The notes below the pieces were generated by a model. The model made no database searches and had not been told where the DNA came from. It saw only the letters and a list, made by a program, of their open reading frames with translations. The translations under genes and the position numbers were made by a program. Of a stretch of DNA of 64,000 nt, positions 12,991-24,388 are shown one piece after another. Source of the DNA: Muricea muricata. Its lineage: Eukaryota; Cnidaria; Anthozoa; Malacalcyonacea; Plexauridae. Location: positions 2,852,001-2,916,000 of the forward strand of contig OY979719.1 in assembly GCA_963855995.1 (NCBI GenBank), read 5' to 3'. Positions within the stretch are counted from its first letter, which is position 1. Each line of letters begins with the position of its first letter.

Positions 12991-13249
12991 CAAAGAGTAG
13001 AGACTATAAAGAGGGGCCACTTCATTCAAAAAGGCGTAAGGTGCTGTCGTCATGATACGTCATGGGCGCCATGTTCCTAGCCAGTGCCCTAAATAGAAGC
13101 ATTTCTCCCCGGTATTAATAGCCATTTTTAATATTTCCGGGGGATGACTTCCTCTGTTTAGGGCACTGGCTAGGAACATGGCGCCCATGACGACAGCGCC
13201 TTACGCTTTTTTGAATGAAGTGGCCCCTCTTTATAGTCTCTACTCTTTG
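12991..13249. mobile_element. Palindromic MITE with 7-bp target duplication
   Basis: Near-perfect inverted repeat of about 110 bp per arm, starting CAAAGAGTAGAGACTATAAA and ending with its complement. Flanked on both sides by ACCAGAC (12,984-12,990 and 13,250-13,256). No open reading frame. Superfamily unassigned. Confidence 0.85.
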
Positions 13250-13281
13250 ACCAGACGGTTTGCCATCAACCTATAATATTA

Positions 13282-13505
13282 GAAAGCTTAAGCTTCACGT
13301 TTCCGGCAAACGGTAAGGTCGAAATTTCTTGTCAGTATTTTCGTGTAATTTGTACGTTTTAGATTTTCTTTCTTAAGTTTTGATTTTGGTTATACAATAA
13401 AGTTTTGAATAGTCGATAATTTAGTTGCTCTTTGCCTCCTATATTAACTTTCTTTCTTTTCCTGGCGTTTGCCGTTTCACGTTTAAACGCGAAGCTTAAG
13501 CTCTC
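13282..13505. mobile_element. MITE with TATTA target duplication and a paralogous empty site
   Basis: Ends GAAAGCTTAAGCTTC and its near-complement GAAGCTTAAGCTCTC. Flanked by TATTA at 13,277-13,281 and 13,506-13,510. The gene A spacer near 4,611 reads straight through TATTAACAGGC, which shows insertion after the duplication. Confidence 0.85.
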
Positions 13506-15073
13506 TATTAACAGGCTTTGTGATAACAATCAAAGACAATAAGCTATGGAAATTGGATTTCTAAAAAACGAACCACAAACAATGGTGAGTTTTGTTTCAA
13601 CAGTCCAAAACCTGATCATTTTAGGTTGGTATTTGGCCATCTACACTCACATTATACAATGTTTCACAAAATTTTCGTTTCTATAAAATATTGTATTGGT
13701 CTTTCTACAATTTCTTAAAGATTACATTTACGGGTTTTTTCAGCGAAATGTACGAGTGACGTCATTGAGAAATGACTTTGCAAAAGTGTAATAAAGTAGC
13801 GCTATATATGCGCAAGATAAAGAATTTAAATAAAGACTTAAAGATTTCAACGTTTACGGTTTAAACTAAGAATCATTTAAAGCAGTACACGTATATAAAC
13901 ACATGCAAATATATTGTGCCAATAAATCCTTCAATGTTAACGAAACATTTCAACGTGATTTCAATGTCGTTCACTGGACGATAATATATCCAAATGTATG
14001 TCCCAATATACCCAACTTTTTATTTTCAGATGTACTTGAACGGTACCGGTACCATTTGAAATTTTTATTTTCACTTTGATTTCGAGTGTGCTTGTTCTAC
14101 AGTCTCACCTTCATCGGCAGTTCACGGGTAAACCTTCTGGTGGCAATGTGCTTCACTGAACGAAAATATATCCAAATGCTTTCAATTTTTGTACCGTAGG
14201 AACAGTCTTAATGTTCCCACTTGACCAATGATTCGATCTTATTTGAAAACCAAAACCGATGACCGAATCACATCCTCCACAATTATTTTTATCATTACCA
14301 AAAATTCCAATTCGCGACTTCCGGCTACGATAAGAACACTGAACATTAAAACCTTCCTTGTTGCAATTAGGTTGTAATTCTGCGCCATTTATGAGTGACA
14401 TCCATTCTGCTCTTCCTGCTTTTGTCTCACTGGTAATTCCTTCTGCGATCACACTGTACAGTGAAGATGCGGCGTAGTCGACAAGTATCCAGTTTGTGAC
14501 GTCATTTTCAGTCATTCCCAGACAAATTTTGTCGAAAGAAGTGTTGTGATAGGAAGCCAGCTTTGTTTCATTCTTTTCCAAACCATTCAGACCTGCTTCA
14601 ACATTCCATATTTCCTTGTTTGTCCAAAATGAAGAGTTGTATATAAATGTTGGCTACAAAGCAATACAAAAAAACTTTTGTTAAAATCCGCAGGACTATT
14701 TTGCAAAACTTATATATTGTTTATCTAAATATTTTTCACCTTGTGTCCATCCAACTTCATGACTAGTGTCCAACCCTCTCCGCGACACTTGGTTGACAAA
14801 CTCGACATATGACAATAAACTGGATATATTTCTGAGCTCTCGTTTGACTTGAGGTAGTAAACTCCATCTGTTGCTGAACTAAATGCGAGACAAGTTATGT
14901 TGTAAATTTTGCAGTTTTAAACTCCCTAGCTACCTGTTATAACCTGTCGTGAAGCCAACCCGACAATTCAGCCATTCTAGCTGTAAACACTTCCGTGTTT
15001 TTAGAGTAAGAAAACTATGAATTTTTTAAGAAATAAATAATGATAATATTAAGTTGGTTTTAGTTAACGTTTC

Positions 15074-15293
15074 GCTGTAATATTCTCCGAACTTCGCAAC
15101 GAAGTTCGGAAATCAAAAGTTTATTTCAGAATTCGCAAGCCGGTTTGTAAACTAAGCATTTGATTGGCTTCTTTGAGTTCTGAGGCCAATCACAGCCTTT
15201 GTTTACAAACCGGCTTGCAAATTCTGAAATGAACTTTTGAACTTTGCGAGAGTTTCTGAACTAAACTTCGCAACGAAGTTCGGAATATTACAG
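15074..15293. mobile_element. Foldback MITE, intron of gene C (same insertion as 6732-6948)
   Basis: Same arms and same intron position as in gene B, so an ancestral insertion predating the B/C split. Confidence 0.7.
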
Positions 15294-15693
15294 TGAAAAG
15301 TCATCTGAAATCGATTGTCAAACCTTGCATGGCACGACCGAATTTTCAGGGTTTGCTAATGCCTATGACTGTATAACTGTGTATATGTAAAAAAGAATTT
15401 ATTACATATTTTCCATTGACAAATTTATCGATTGACCAAACTTGTGTGATGAAAATAAGATATATTATTACCGACGTATTAACGATCAAAAATATTCCAA
15501 ACCAACCTGTTATTTTTGATAACTTCTTTGCATGAAGTGTGTGTTTCTAGAAAAATGAACAAAAATTAAGTGAAAATATCAATAGAAAAAGCAAGACAGT
15601 TCTTCAAATTGGATGCCATTTTTAAAATCTTGATTATCGTGCACAGTAGAAGTTGTGTAGCTCAAACAATGAACCAACAATATACATACACTC

Positions 15694-15996
15694 AGGGTCT
15701 CCCTTACTGTAGGAAGAAACCCTGGTGAATGTCATGTGGCTCCCAGATTTTGGGAGCCGGCTTGTGACGAAGGTGGGTAGTACTTATTAATGTATGTAAC
15801 TTGGGTCTTACATTTGATAAAAAGTGTCACTGTGACTAGAGTTACATTTACACCAATAACTACAAATCCTCCTCTAACTAGTGATGAAGATCTGTCTGGT
15901 CTCTCAAAATCTTGGAGCCACGTGACCAGCATTCGCTAAAATCTTTTCCCCAAGCGAGGATCGTAGAGAAGAGAGCCTGGGTACGAGGTTGATATA
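15694..15996. mobile_element. Damaged copy of the 7330-7645 foldback
   Basis: The right arm (GTAGAGAAGAGAGCCTGGGT) is intact and the inner TGGCTCCCAGATTTTGGGAG is kept, but the outer left arm is replaced by unrelated sequence. Confidence 0.6.
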
Positions 15997-16380
15997 AGAT
16001 GTCTGTAACGCTTTATATAATTGTATTGCTTGCACTTTTCAGGCTTGTGAAATAATATTTAATTTCTTACTTTCACAACCATTGCCAGAAATTCCTGGTA
16101 AACAAGTACAAAAATAACCTCCAGATATATTATCATTACATTCTCCGTCGTTTGCACATGGCAAGGAGGAACAACTGTCAGCTGAAATATAACAAACAAA
16201 ATTGTTTTTCCATGCAGTGCTGGTCAGTTTGGACAGCCAGAGGGAGATGTGTTTTTTTGGTAATCCGGCTCACCGCGGTAAGAGAAATGTTTAAGAAATT
16301 CTGGATAACTTTTAGTCGAATATATTGACCTCAGATTTTGAGCTTAATCGAGCATATATGTGAATTCATTTCTTAATTTC

Positions 16381-16530
16381 ACAACCAGTAGCGTAGCCAG
16401 CCCGACGATTTAGTCCCGCTATGCTGATATTTTCGTGTTCATTGACTGTGAAAACAACAATTTCTGAAGAAATGAATAATTATAATGATTTGAAATTTAC
16501 ATAGCGGGACTAAACTGTTGGGCTGTACGA
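16381..16530. mobile_element. Foldback at the gene C truncation point
   Basis: Left arm GCCCGACGATTTAGTCCCGC and right arm GCGGGACTAAACTGTTGGGC. Left of it the sequence matches the intron of gene B near 8,030; right of it the sequence matches the region upstream of gene B near 11,225. The element therefore sits at the deletion junction. Confidence 0.6.
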
Positions 16531-17478
16531 TTTCATCGTTGAAACTTATTTGCAACTATTTATTTTTCTACGTACACTGCCTCATCTTCTTTCTCTTAGG
16601 TTGAAAAATAAGATGAAATGAACTATTGCATTTGGAGCCTTGCAGCTGCATGGCTCCCTAACTACTTAAGTATGCAGATCTTCCTCTTCACTATTGGCAT
16701 GTTTGAGTACCATATGGAAATATTGTCCATTAAGGCCTAGACAGATCGGACGCGATTTGACAGCGCGACGCGAATTTTCGATGCTCAACAACCTTTGCCT
16801 TTAATCCTTTTCTGTTTTTCTCCAATCCTCGAAAGGACTTCAGCAATTTAAGCTATTTGGTGCACATATCTAACCAAATTTCTTTCTGTGGGTGGTTTTA
16901 TTTGCTTTTAAAAGTCGAAAAATCGCGTCGCGTTGTTGGTTTGGAAAATAGTTTGATTTCAAAGACCAAAGAACATATTCAGGGTCATGAAGGGACAGTC
17001 CCATTCCCTTTTCCAAGCCCAAATTTTGATTAAATCCCATTCTCAAAATGCACAAATCCCCTAGACCTATGGTGGCTGTCTTGTTCAAGTCTTAATCCAT
17101 TCGAATTTTCTAATTTTTTTTTTGGCCAATGAATCCCAGTCCCAGTGCATTAAATCTCATCAGGACCCTCAATAATCTATGCCATGGCTGCAACGTGCAT
17201 GCAAACGCCCCTTTCCATGACACTGCATGTCCACAGCCAACAGCATATCTTTTCAATCGTTGTAAAAATCCCAAAAAAGTTATATAATTGTAAATTGTCC
17301 ATGCGAAATTGATAAATTTAACTTAAAAAGTTTAACCCGAATCACATGCTTTATAAGGAAGCTTGAATGCCTTGAAAAATCGCCCTGGGTAATAAGTATA
17401 AATACAATATTTTTTCATACAATTTATGTACCCAATATTTATTCCGGTTATTAAGTAACCTAGCCTTGCCAGTGTATC

Positions 17479-17603
17479 CACAGGTCACCCGGAATGCGTA
17501 CAGTTCTAATATAGCGTTCAGTGGGACAGCATCTGTTATTATGTAACAGATGCTGTCCCACTGAACGCTATATTAGAACTGTACGCATTCCGGGTGACCT
17601 GTG
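17479..17603. mobile_element. Near-perfect 125-bp palindrome with 7-bp target duplication
   Basis: Arms of about 60 bp beginning CACAGGTCACCCGGAATGCG are fully complementary around a 5-base loop (TTATG). GTGTATC flanks both sides (17,472-17,478 and 17,604-17,610). No coding capacity, so a very compact MITE. Confidence 0.85.
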
Positions 17604-17639
17604 GTGTATCACAATACATGTCGCCACTTACCACAGGGG

Positions 17640-18300
17640 GAAACCTAAACTAAGATAACTTTATTTCAACTGGATAGCTCTTTCAGTTTTAAACTGTTCT
17701 TCTAGGCAAGGGCGTAACTTGGATATCCGAACGATGGCGAGGGTAAAATTTTGGAAAACTAGAAATGGCACTTTCAGGGTCCTCGTAACCCTTATATTCA
17801 GGTTTTTCTGCACTTTTTGCCCGACCACTTGTAGATATTTGCCCGACAATTGGGGGGGGGGGGAGTCACACCCCTTAAGCCCCTAGGCATTACGCCTGTG
17901 CTTCCAAAAGGTCCAGAAGGATCTTATTGATCCAGTGTTGCTACAGGGAAAAACCAAACTAAACTAACTTTTTCTACTGGATGGCTCTTTCAGTTCTCAA
18001 CTGTTCTTCCAACAGGTCCAGAATAAGGGTCATCTCTTATTGATCTACTGTCACTACAGAGTACAGATGGAAACCTAAACTAATCTAACTTTATTTCTAC
18101 TGGGTAGCTCTATCAGTTTTAATCTGTTCTTGCTAGAAGTCCAGTAAGGATCATCGCTTATTTATACATTGTTGCTACAGGAAGAAAACTAAAATAACTT
18201 TATTTATACTGAATAGCTCTATCAGTTTTTCAAAACAGTTTAAAACTGTTCTTGCTAGAGGTCCAGTAAGGATAATCTGTTATTGATCCACTCTTTTCTT
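17640..18300. repeat. Tandem repeats of about 115 bp, four imperfect units
   Basis: Each unit contains a version of AAACCTAAACTAA, TAACTTTATTTCTACTGG, TAGCTCTATCAGTTTTAA, CTGTTCTTGCTAGAGGTCCA and TTATTGATCCACTGTTGCTA. The first unit is interrupted at about 17,706-17,901 by a C/G-run element with hAT-like ends (CAAGGGCGTAACTTGG versus CACAGGCGTAATGCC); its target duplication is degraded. Confidence 0.65.
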
Positions 18301-18486
18301 CTTAGAGATTTAGTGATAAATATCATCCGGTGGTGAAAGCACAGCGAAAATCAAATCATCAAATATAACCACAGATCATAACCATAATTGCTAGCTCGGA
18401 GTCTGTCGACTTGCCCCGTGAACGCGTTCGGTGTTCGGACGGAATTACGACAATTTCCGAATTTCAGTTTCTTCTTCGCTGGGAGA

Positions 18487-19657
18487 ATGGCAGCAGCCGA
18501 CATGTTCGAAAATCCACCAAGTTTTGTCTATCAATCCTATCATAATTCGAAGGTGATATGCTTTATTTTCTATCAATATTTGTTGTAGAGTATCTAGATT
18601 GCTGGTATAGATGAAAATAAGAACGATCGAGCGTGAAACTAGCGTAATATTAAGTAACAAAATTAGGCAGTACTTTGCATGGGTTTGGTTGTGAAAGAAA
18701 CCTCGATTTAGTTATAATGAAGAGTAATTGAGAGTAATAACTTATTTGAAGAACTATATGCGATCTAAAAATTATAAAATTGACGTGATCTTGTGGAGAC
18801 AGTGTTTTATTTTTTAGAAAAATCTTTTTCAAGCTGAATTTTTAAAATCCCCCCCCCCCTGTTCTGGTGAATATAATCGCCAACGTGCGAGAGAGTAAAA
18901 CACCAAAGTACGCAATATTGAAGGTTTATGTGTTGAATAATGAACAGACAGTAAATTCTGTGTATGAAGGAGTTGCAAAGACAAATTTTGGGTCCAGAGT
19001 GTGGCTCAGTGGGTTTGTGGGTGCACAGGGTGTGGTCCTGTCAGCTTCAGTAAGCTGTGATGCATGCAAGGGGAGTGAAGACTGATTTATTCCAGTTTTA
19101 GACAACTTTTGTTAGGAATTTAAGGCAGCACTACTTGTAAATACAGTGGTTCAAAATATCTATGAATGTTAATATTCTAAATTTTACTGTAAAGTGCCCT
19201 TCATGGACATGTAAGCTTAATTAAAAAATGTTAGTTCCAGAAGAAAAAAACTGGCATAGTTTTTTTTTACATATCTAAGGTAATAAAGTCGTACATTACA
19301 GTCTTACATCTGTTTGAAATAGGATACCACCAGGTGCACATTATAATTATGTTGGATGGTGCTTAATTTACGTGTTCCATTCATCATCCAAATTATCCTA
19401 AATGTTTCCAGGTGGAAGCTAAAGAATGTTCAAGTTGTTTCCAGATGATTTGTTGATGATGAAATTATGCAAGTGGATCTTCCCCTTAACCAATGTGGAA
19501 GGTATTTTCTTCTTTTTCTTGTATATTGTCTATGATTTCCTTATTGATGAAATATCCTTAATCACATCCCTTCCAATATTTTTTTAAAAATATTTCTTAA
19601 GATATTCGCAAGTTCGAAGAATGTTCAAACCAAGATTTCGCCAACCAAGAGACATGA
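18487..19657 (+). CDS. Putative exons of an unidentified gene
   Basis: 18,487-18,552 opens with ATG in a reasonable context (GGGAGAATGG) and encodes MAAADMFENPPSFVYQSYHN then SK before a GTGATA donor. 19,426-19,501 encodes MFKLFPDDLLMMKLCKWIFP, TNVE and joins in phase (GAA G / AT ATT) to 19,602-19,657, which encodes DIRKFEECSNQDFANQET and a stop. Frames of the first and second pieces do not join directly (an in-frame TAA precedes the 19,426 ATG), so either an exon is missed or these are separate. I do not recognise the protein. The GC-richer stretch before the first ATG looks like a 5' UTR. Transcript data would decide. Confidence 0.3.
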
Positions 19658-20030
19658 CGACCAAGGACACTGTCAATGGAAAGTATGAAAAGGTCCTTAT
19701 TTTTCTCTCCTCTTATTGAAAACAAAGTGCTTTGAAAATTACACAAGATTAGTGGCTGTGCATATTTCTCACTATTTAGAGTATAAGATAAGTCAATGAC
19801 AACCACTTTAAGTTAAACTGTTGTTTACTTTTTTGTTTATCAGTCCAGAAATTACATCATGTAAACCTTTTCAAATTTTTAAAACCACACAGTTTTCTCA
19901 TTTACAAGGGCGTAGGTAAGGGGGGCGGTCACCAATTAGTATTGTTTCAACTATTATTCAACTATTTTGAAACTGGAAATTCTGCCCACTTCTGATGTTT
20001 TTGCATCCTTTTGTCAAGTTTTGTACTTTC

Positions 20031-20820
20031 CAGGGGTGGATTTAGGGGAGGGGTGTGCACCCCTGTTGGCCTTGGTCAACAGGGGTGCAAGGGGGGTGCA
20101 AAAAATCAGTATTACTATAATCTCAGTAAATGCCCATCATTATAAGTATTCAATATTGAAAAGAGAAATTACAAGACGGATAAACACCAATCAAAAACAC
20201 TCAAATATAAACAAAGAAGTCGTTTTATATTATATTAAAGGCCGCTCGTCGAGGCTTGCCATTGAAAAATGGCCTATTTACAAAAATCAAGCAAGTTGTG
20301 CCAGAGGACAGATCATTAGCCAGTTTATGTTTATTACTCCTGACAATTATTTTGTTCTGAAATCTGAATATTGAAGTATCTCAGATCATAGTAGAAACTG
20401 TGCTCAGATCAATATCTCACATAATCATTTCAGTACAAGCCCCAGCGAGTAAACGCTCCATAGAGCATCTTGTTTTACATTAAAAATCCACATTCATCGC
20501 CATTTTAACTTTTCAATATTGCGTGTACTTCATGTAAGCGTACTTTACTTGTCCGGTCATTTTGTGTCCAGGCTCACATGAAAATTACACGGGATATTTA
20601 GCTCAGAAATATGGTATAATTTCAAAGGTTTTTCCTTTTTTTAAGTCAAGCTGAAGTTCATAATTCAATGTTCAAATTGCAGAAAATGGTACTTCTGGGG
20701 TTCTAATTTTTAAAATTTTCAGGGGGGGAATGCTCTGTACCCCCCCCCTAGGGGCCTCGCGCCTTTGCCACTCGACTCACCTGGCAACCCCCTAAAAAAA
20801 CACTGCTGGATCCACCCCTG
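20031..20820. mobile_element. Non-autonomous hAT-like transposon, 790 bp
   Basis: Terminal inverted repeats CAGGGGTGGATTTAG and CAGGGGTGGATCCAGC (right end complemented), flanked by a perfect 8-bp target duplication GTACTTTC (20,023-20,030 and 20,821-20,828). An 8-bp duplication and a CAGGGG-type end are hAT hallmarks. The interior has G/C-runs and no transposase. Confidence 0.9.
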
Positions 20821-20828
20821 GTACTTTC

Positions 20829-23070
20829 ACTAATCACATAAGTGTCTAATTTTCAAAGCGTTTTAATTTCAAAACAAAGCAAAAAATGATAAACTGTATG
20901 TATTTGTCATTATTTGTTTTTGCTATATGTGAATTAAACATTGGGAAGATTCAGGTGATTTTATAGAAAATGAAAACATTTTATCATAAATTCCAACACT
21001 GTTTTTGCACAATTTATTGTTTGGTAAAATTTTAATTGTCACATCTAAAACACCAAATAGCAACATTGTCAACATACTGTATGTTGCTAAGAAAAACTTA
21101 TATGGGTTCCTTGTTTACCATCTCAGTCTTCTCATGTTTAAATCAACATTTGTTTGAAAGTTTTAAAACTTTATCTGGAAGTCACAAGGAATATTACACG
21201 TGGGTCCTTGAAAACCATTTGATTCAAATTCCCCAATGGTCATGAATGCAATTCAAAAAAGTTTAAAGAAACTTTCTACTTAACAAAACTAGTATTTCAT
21301 AATCTTTTACTGTCTGTAAAAATGTTTGGTTTGAAACTGACCTTGTGATTTTCAGAAATAATTTTTACAACTTTTGATTAGCAATTACAATATAAAATCA
21401 TTGCAGAGTGGAACTTGTTTGAATAAAGTTGAACTGAAGCAGCAAACTTAATACCTATTTATGTCACAGATAAAATAAACATATTGCCTTCATGAATGAG
21501 AATGGATGCTGCAACCAGGCACAAAATATTTTAGTAAGAGAAGAAAAACTAGGGAATATTTAAAAAAACTTTTAAAGTTAACTGTTTCATAAAAGAGTTG
21601 AATGAATTTAAATTATTTTGTGGAGTAAGTCTTGTAAAACATAGTTTTAAACCAAGAAAAAAATAAGAAAGCTATGGAAAGAAAGCTTTCTTCAGTAAGT
21701 TGTGCAAGTTGATCCACAGACAATATGACCACAAGTGAGTCAGATAAAAGCATCTTGATAATTTTGTTTTCTTTTGTGGCAAGTTTCTTTTACATTTCAA
21801 ATTATTTTAACCAAATTGCGATGCTTGTTTTATAGTTTTGTACAACCCATTTTTAGTTTGGAATAACGATGAATTATTTTTAACTTTGGTTTTATTGCAT
21901 TTTATTTTATGAAACAGTTTGTGTTTGACATTTTGTTGGCTGGTTGTGACAATTTCTGTTTTGGCAAATGAAATTATTTTCATGGTTTCAAATGTTATTG
22001 CTTTGCCTTCAGTTCAAATTTAATTTTACATAGTTTCACTTTGTCTATATCAAAGTAATAATAAAAGAAAACAGGTTTACATGGCTTTTGAACATGGTCT
22101 TTCCAACAAGTAAGTAAAGATAAATTTATACTTCAAAGCAATTTGTTCTTAACCTGACAATGATACCTTATAAAATTTACAAAAATTCAATCATGTCTTC
22201 TTTGATTTAAGTTCAATTCAGAATGATTAAAAAATATTCGATTGTCAACTTCATATAAATATTTGATTTTTTTATTCTCTTTTTTTGATGTTTCTGTTTG
22301 GTTTTTTAAAGTTGATACTGAGAGCTTTTGTAAATTAAGTAGTTCAAACTTTCCTGCTCTTGAATAACTTTAGTTGAAATGTTGTAAAATAAAAAATGGA
22401 AGAGTGAAGAAATAAAGTACAATCATTGAGCTTGAACAACCTACGAAAAAATGTTTTTAAACTTTTTTGCAAGAATGCAAGACAAACAACAAATAAAATT
22501 TAAGAAAACGCGCGTTCCTAAAAGCATAGATGTATAATTTGTAATTTCATTACATTTTCAAATTCATGAGGAACGCTTAAAGAAAAAAAATGAAAGGGAA
22601 AAATATATCAGCACGATTCATTTCGTAATTCGCGAACAGTTGTCAGGTTAAAAACATAAGGTGAGGCATATATGGCTGCGAAAGATAGGTACAAATATTT
22701 TTATTTTTTATGAAAAAATGACTTCAAGGATATTGCTATAATATTCCAAACTGAATCAATAATTTGCGTCGAACGTTTTGTCATCTAAATACTTTTGGGT
22801 GGAATAGTTTTTGATTTTTTAAAGTTTCGTCAAGACAATCACGATGAGTACGATTTGGTAACTGCTAATTTCAAGCATTGAAAATTTATTAGGAACGCTT
22901 ATTAGTAACTTTGCAACTATCTTGATATGAAAATGAAAACCATTAATGGGAAAAGTATGCGAAACATTTTTCAAAATCTTTCCAGAATGCATGTTGAGCC
23001 ATATATTTTCTCTCTGATTGAGGTATAAGTATTTATCTTGAAAAGACCAAGTTCTTTTTAACATTTGACT
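20829..23070. other. AT-rich non-coding stretch
   Basis: No exon, repeat or palindrome of note was seen on either strand. Open frames are short and of low complexity. 19,660-20,022 is similarly empty. Confidence 0.5.
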
Positions 23071-23079
23071 TTGTTCACT

Positions 23080-23418
23080 TGTGTTTATTCACGGTGTTTA
23101 TTCACGGGTGTTTATTCACGGGTGTTTATTCACGGGTGTTTATTCACGGGTGTTTATTCACGGGTGTTTATTCACGGGTGTTTATTCACGGGTGTTTATT
23201 CACGGGTGCTTATTCACGGGTGCTTATTCACTTGTGCTTATTCACTTGTGCTTATTCACTTGTGCTTATTCACTTGTGCTTATTCACTTGTGCTTATTCA
23301 CTTGTGCTTATTCACTTGTGCTTATTCACTTGTGCTTATTCACTTGTGCTTATTCACTTGTGCTTATTCACTTGTGCTTATTCACTTGTGCTTATTCACT
23401 TGTGTTCACGGGTGTTAT
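23080..23418. repeat. 14-bp minisatellite in two homogeneous blocks
   Basis: About nine units of TGTTTATTCACGGG are followed by about thirteen units of TGCTTATTCACTTG. The change is abrupt near 23,212-23,222. All plus-strand frames are open because the unit lacks stops, so the 130-147 residue frames are artefacts. Confidence 0.9.
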
Positions 23419-23630
23419 ATGCAATGTCAATTGCTTTTGCCATGTTCTGTTTTCTTCTATTGTTTTTAAGTAAGTGCAAGCCTCTTGTAGTTAATCTCTT
23501 TTTATTGTCATTCAAATTGTAATCTTTACAAATTCTTTTCAATAAATTGTTCATAAATTTACCTGTCAACCCTTTTTAATTAAAAATTCAATTCCCATGG
23601 GAATTGAGAAATTGAATAAAAAAAATCCCT

Positions 23631-23751
23631 CTACCCCGGCCAGCTCCCCAAGTGCTACTTCCACCTAAATAGAAGTACTTGTATTGTATATATTACAAGT
23701 ACTTCTACTTATTTACAGTGGAAGTAGCACTCAGAGAGCTGGCCGGGGTAG
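23631..23751. mobile_element. Short palindromic MITE
   Basis: Ends CTACCCCGGCCAGCTC and its exact complement, with inner arms around GTGCTACTTCCAC and GTGGAAGTAGCAC. Total 121 bp, non-coding. Confidence 0.75.
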
Positions 23752-24084
23752 CGGGGCGAAGAGAAGACCAACTTTGCAAATGCTAGTGCAAATTGCTAAG
23801 TTGATCTTCTCTAGAGAGCAGCCGCGCATACCTAACAAATTAAAACAACAAACGTTAGTAACTTAAATACTTAGCATGCAAATTTGATTCCCAAAGCCAA
23901 AATGACAAGTGCCCCCCACTGATCCTACCATCTGCCTACCTGCCTCAGTTCTAAGCTGTCTTCCTCAGTGCTAAACTCCTGCATTCCATTCGTTACCCTC
24001 ACTTTCCTCGCTATCGCACAGTCACTCACAGCTGATAAACCCGCATGCACCGCGACCAACCCGACTGCCACCCAAATTCCGGAA

Positions 24085-24388
24085 ATTAGAGGAATTAAAA
24101 TTTCAGTAAAGTATGCGTAGTAAAATTTTTTTCGGTTATTTTAGGCCAAAGGTAAAAAGAAACGGTCGAAAATAAAAAAAAACAGGTGAGCTATCTAGCA
24201 TACGTTAAACTTGCTTTCTAAACATGCAAAAATATCAATTAATACCAAACATGCATAAATAGCAATTTGAATTATAACACTTGACCAATTTATTCGATGT
24301 TGAGAAATTACACCTTCAGCTGTTTTGTCAGACAAGACGGTAGATTTCGAGTTTTAGCATACTTTCAAAAATTTTAATTCCTTTAATC
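24085..24388. mobile_element. Foldback MITE remnant
   Basis: GAGGAATTAAAATTT and AGTAAAGTATGC at the left mirror GCATACTTT and AAATTTTAATTCCT at the right. Interior AT-rich. The flanks (23,760-24,080 and 24,390-25,170) show no supported gene. Confidence 0.5.

Larger units (their letters stand above)
11640..13634. repeat. Upstream spacer of gene B, copy of 3395-5014
   Basis: Paralogous to the spacer upstream of gene A. It has received two MITEs (12,991-13,249 and 13,282-13,505) that the gene A spacer lacks. The short open frames here are not conserved between the two copies. Confidence 0.75.
14153..16181 (-). pseudogene. 5'-truncated paralog, gene C (EGF and fibrinogen-like exons only)
   Basis: Four exons align with the last four of gene B: 16181-16071 ([15 protein letters not shown]), 15546-15507, 14878-14740 (DGVYYL, GWTLVMK, with CRGEGW in place of the CGGGGW of A and B) and 14653-14153 (fibrinogen-like C terminus, ending KAFGYIFVQ). 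All are open, keep the same phases and retain GT/AG sites. No apple, linker or signal-peptide exon is visible up to about 18.4 kb. The sequence jumps from the intron above the EGF exon, through a foldback at 16.38-16.53 kb, into a segment that in copy B lies upstream of the gene. Without a signal exon it is probably a gene fragment, although a distant 5' exon cannot be excluded. The open frames imply recent loss or continued use. Confidence 0.75.
1..16690. repeat. Tandem segmental duplication containing genes A, B and C
   Basis: Base 1 onward matches base 5015 onward almost perfectly through about position 895 (shift 5,014). The same unit start recurs more divergently near 13,632. The segment upstream of gene A (about 3,395-5,014) matches that upstream of gene B (about 11,640-13,632). 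Copies differ by MITE insertions and by a deletion in copy C. The window opens inside this array, so more copies may lie to the left. Confidence 0.9.

Noticed and set aside
19967-20374. 135-residue plus frame
   Set aside because: It crosses the target duplication and left end of the hAT-like element; composition and context are non-coding.
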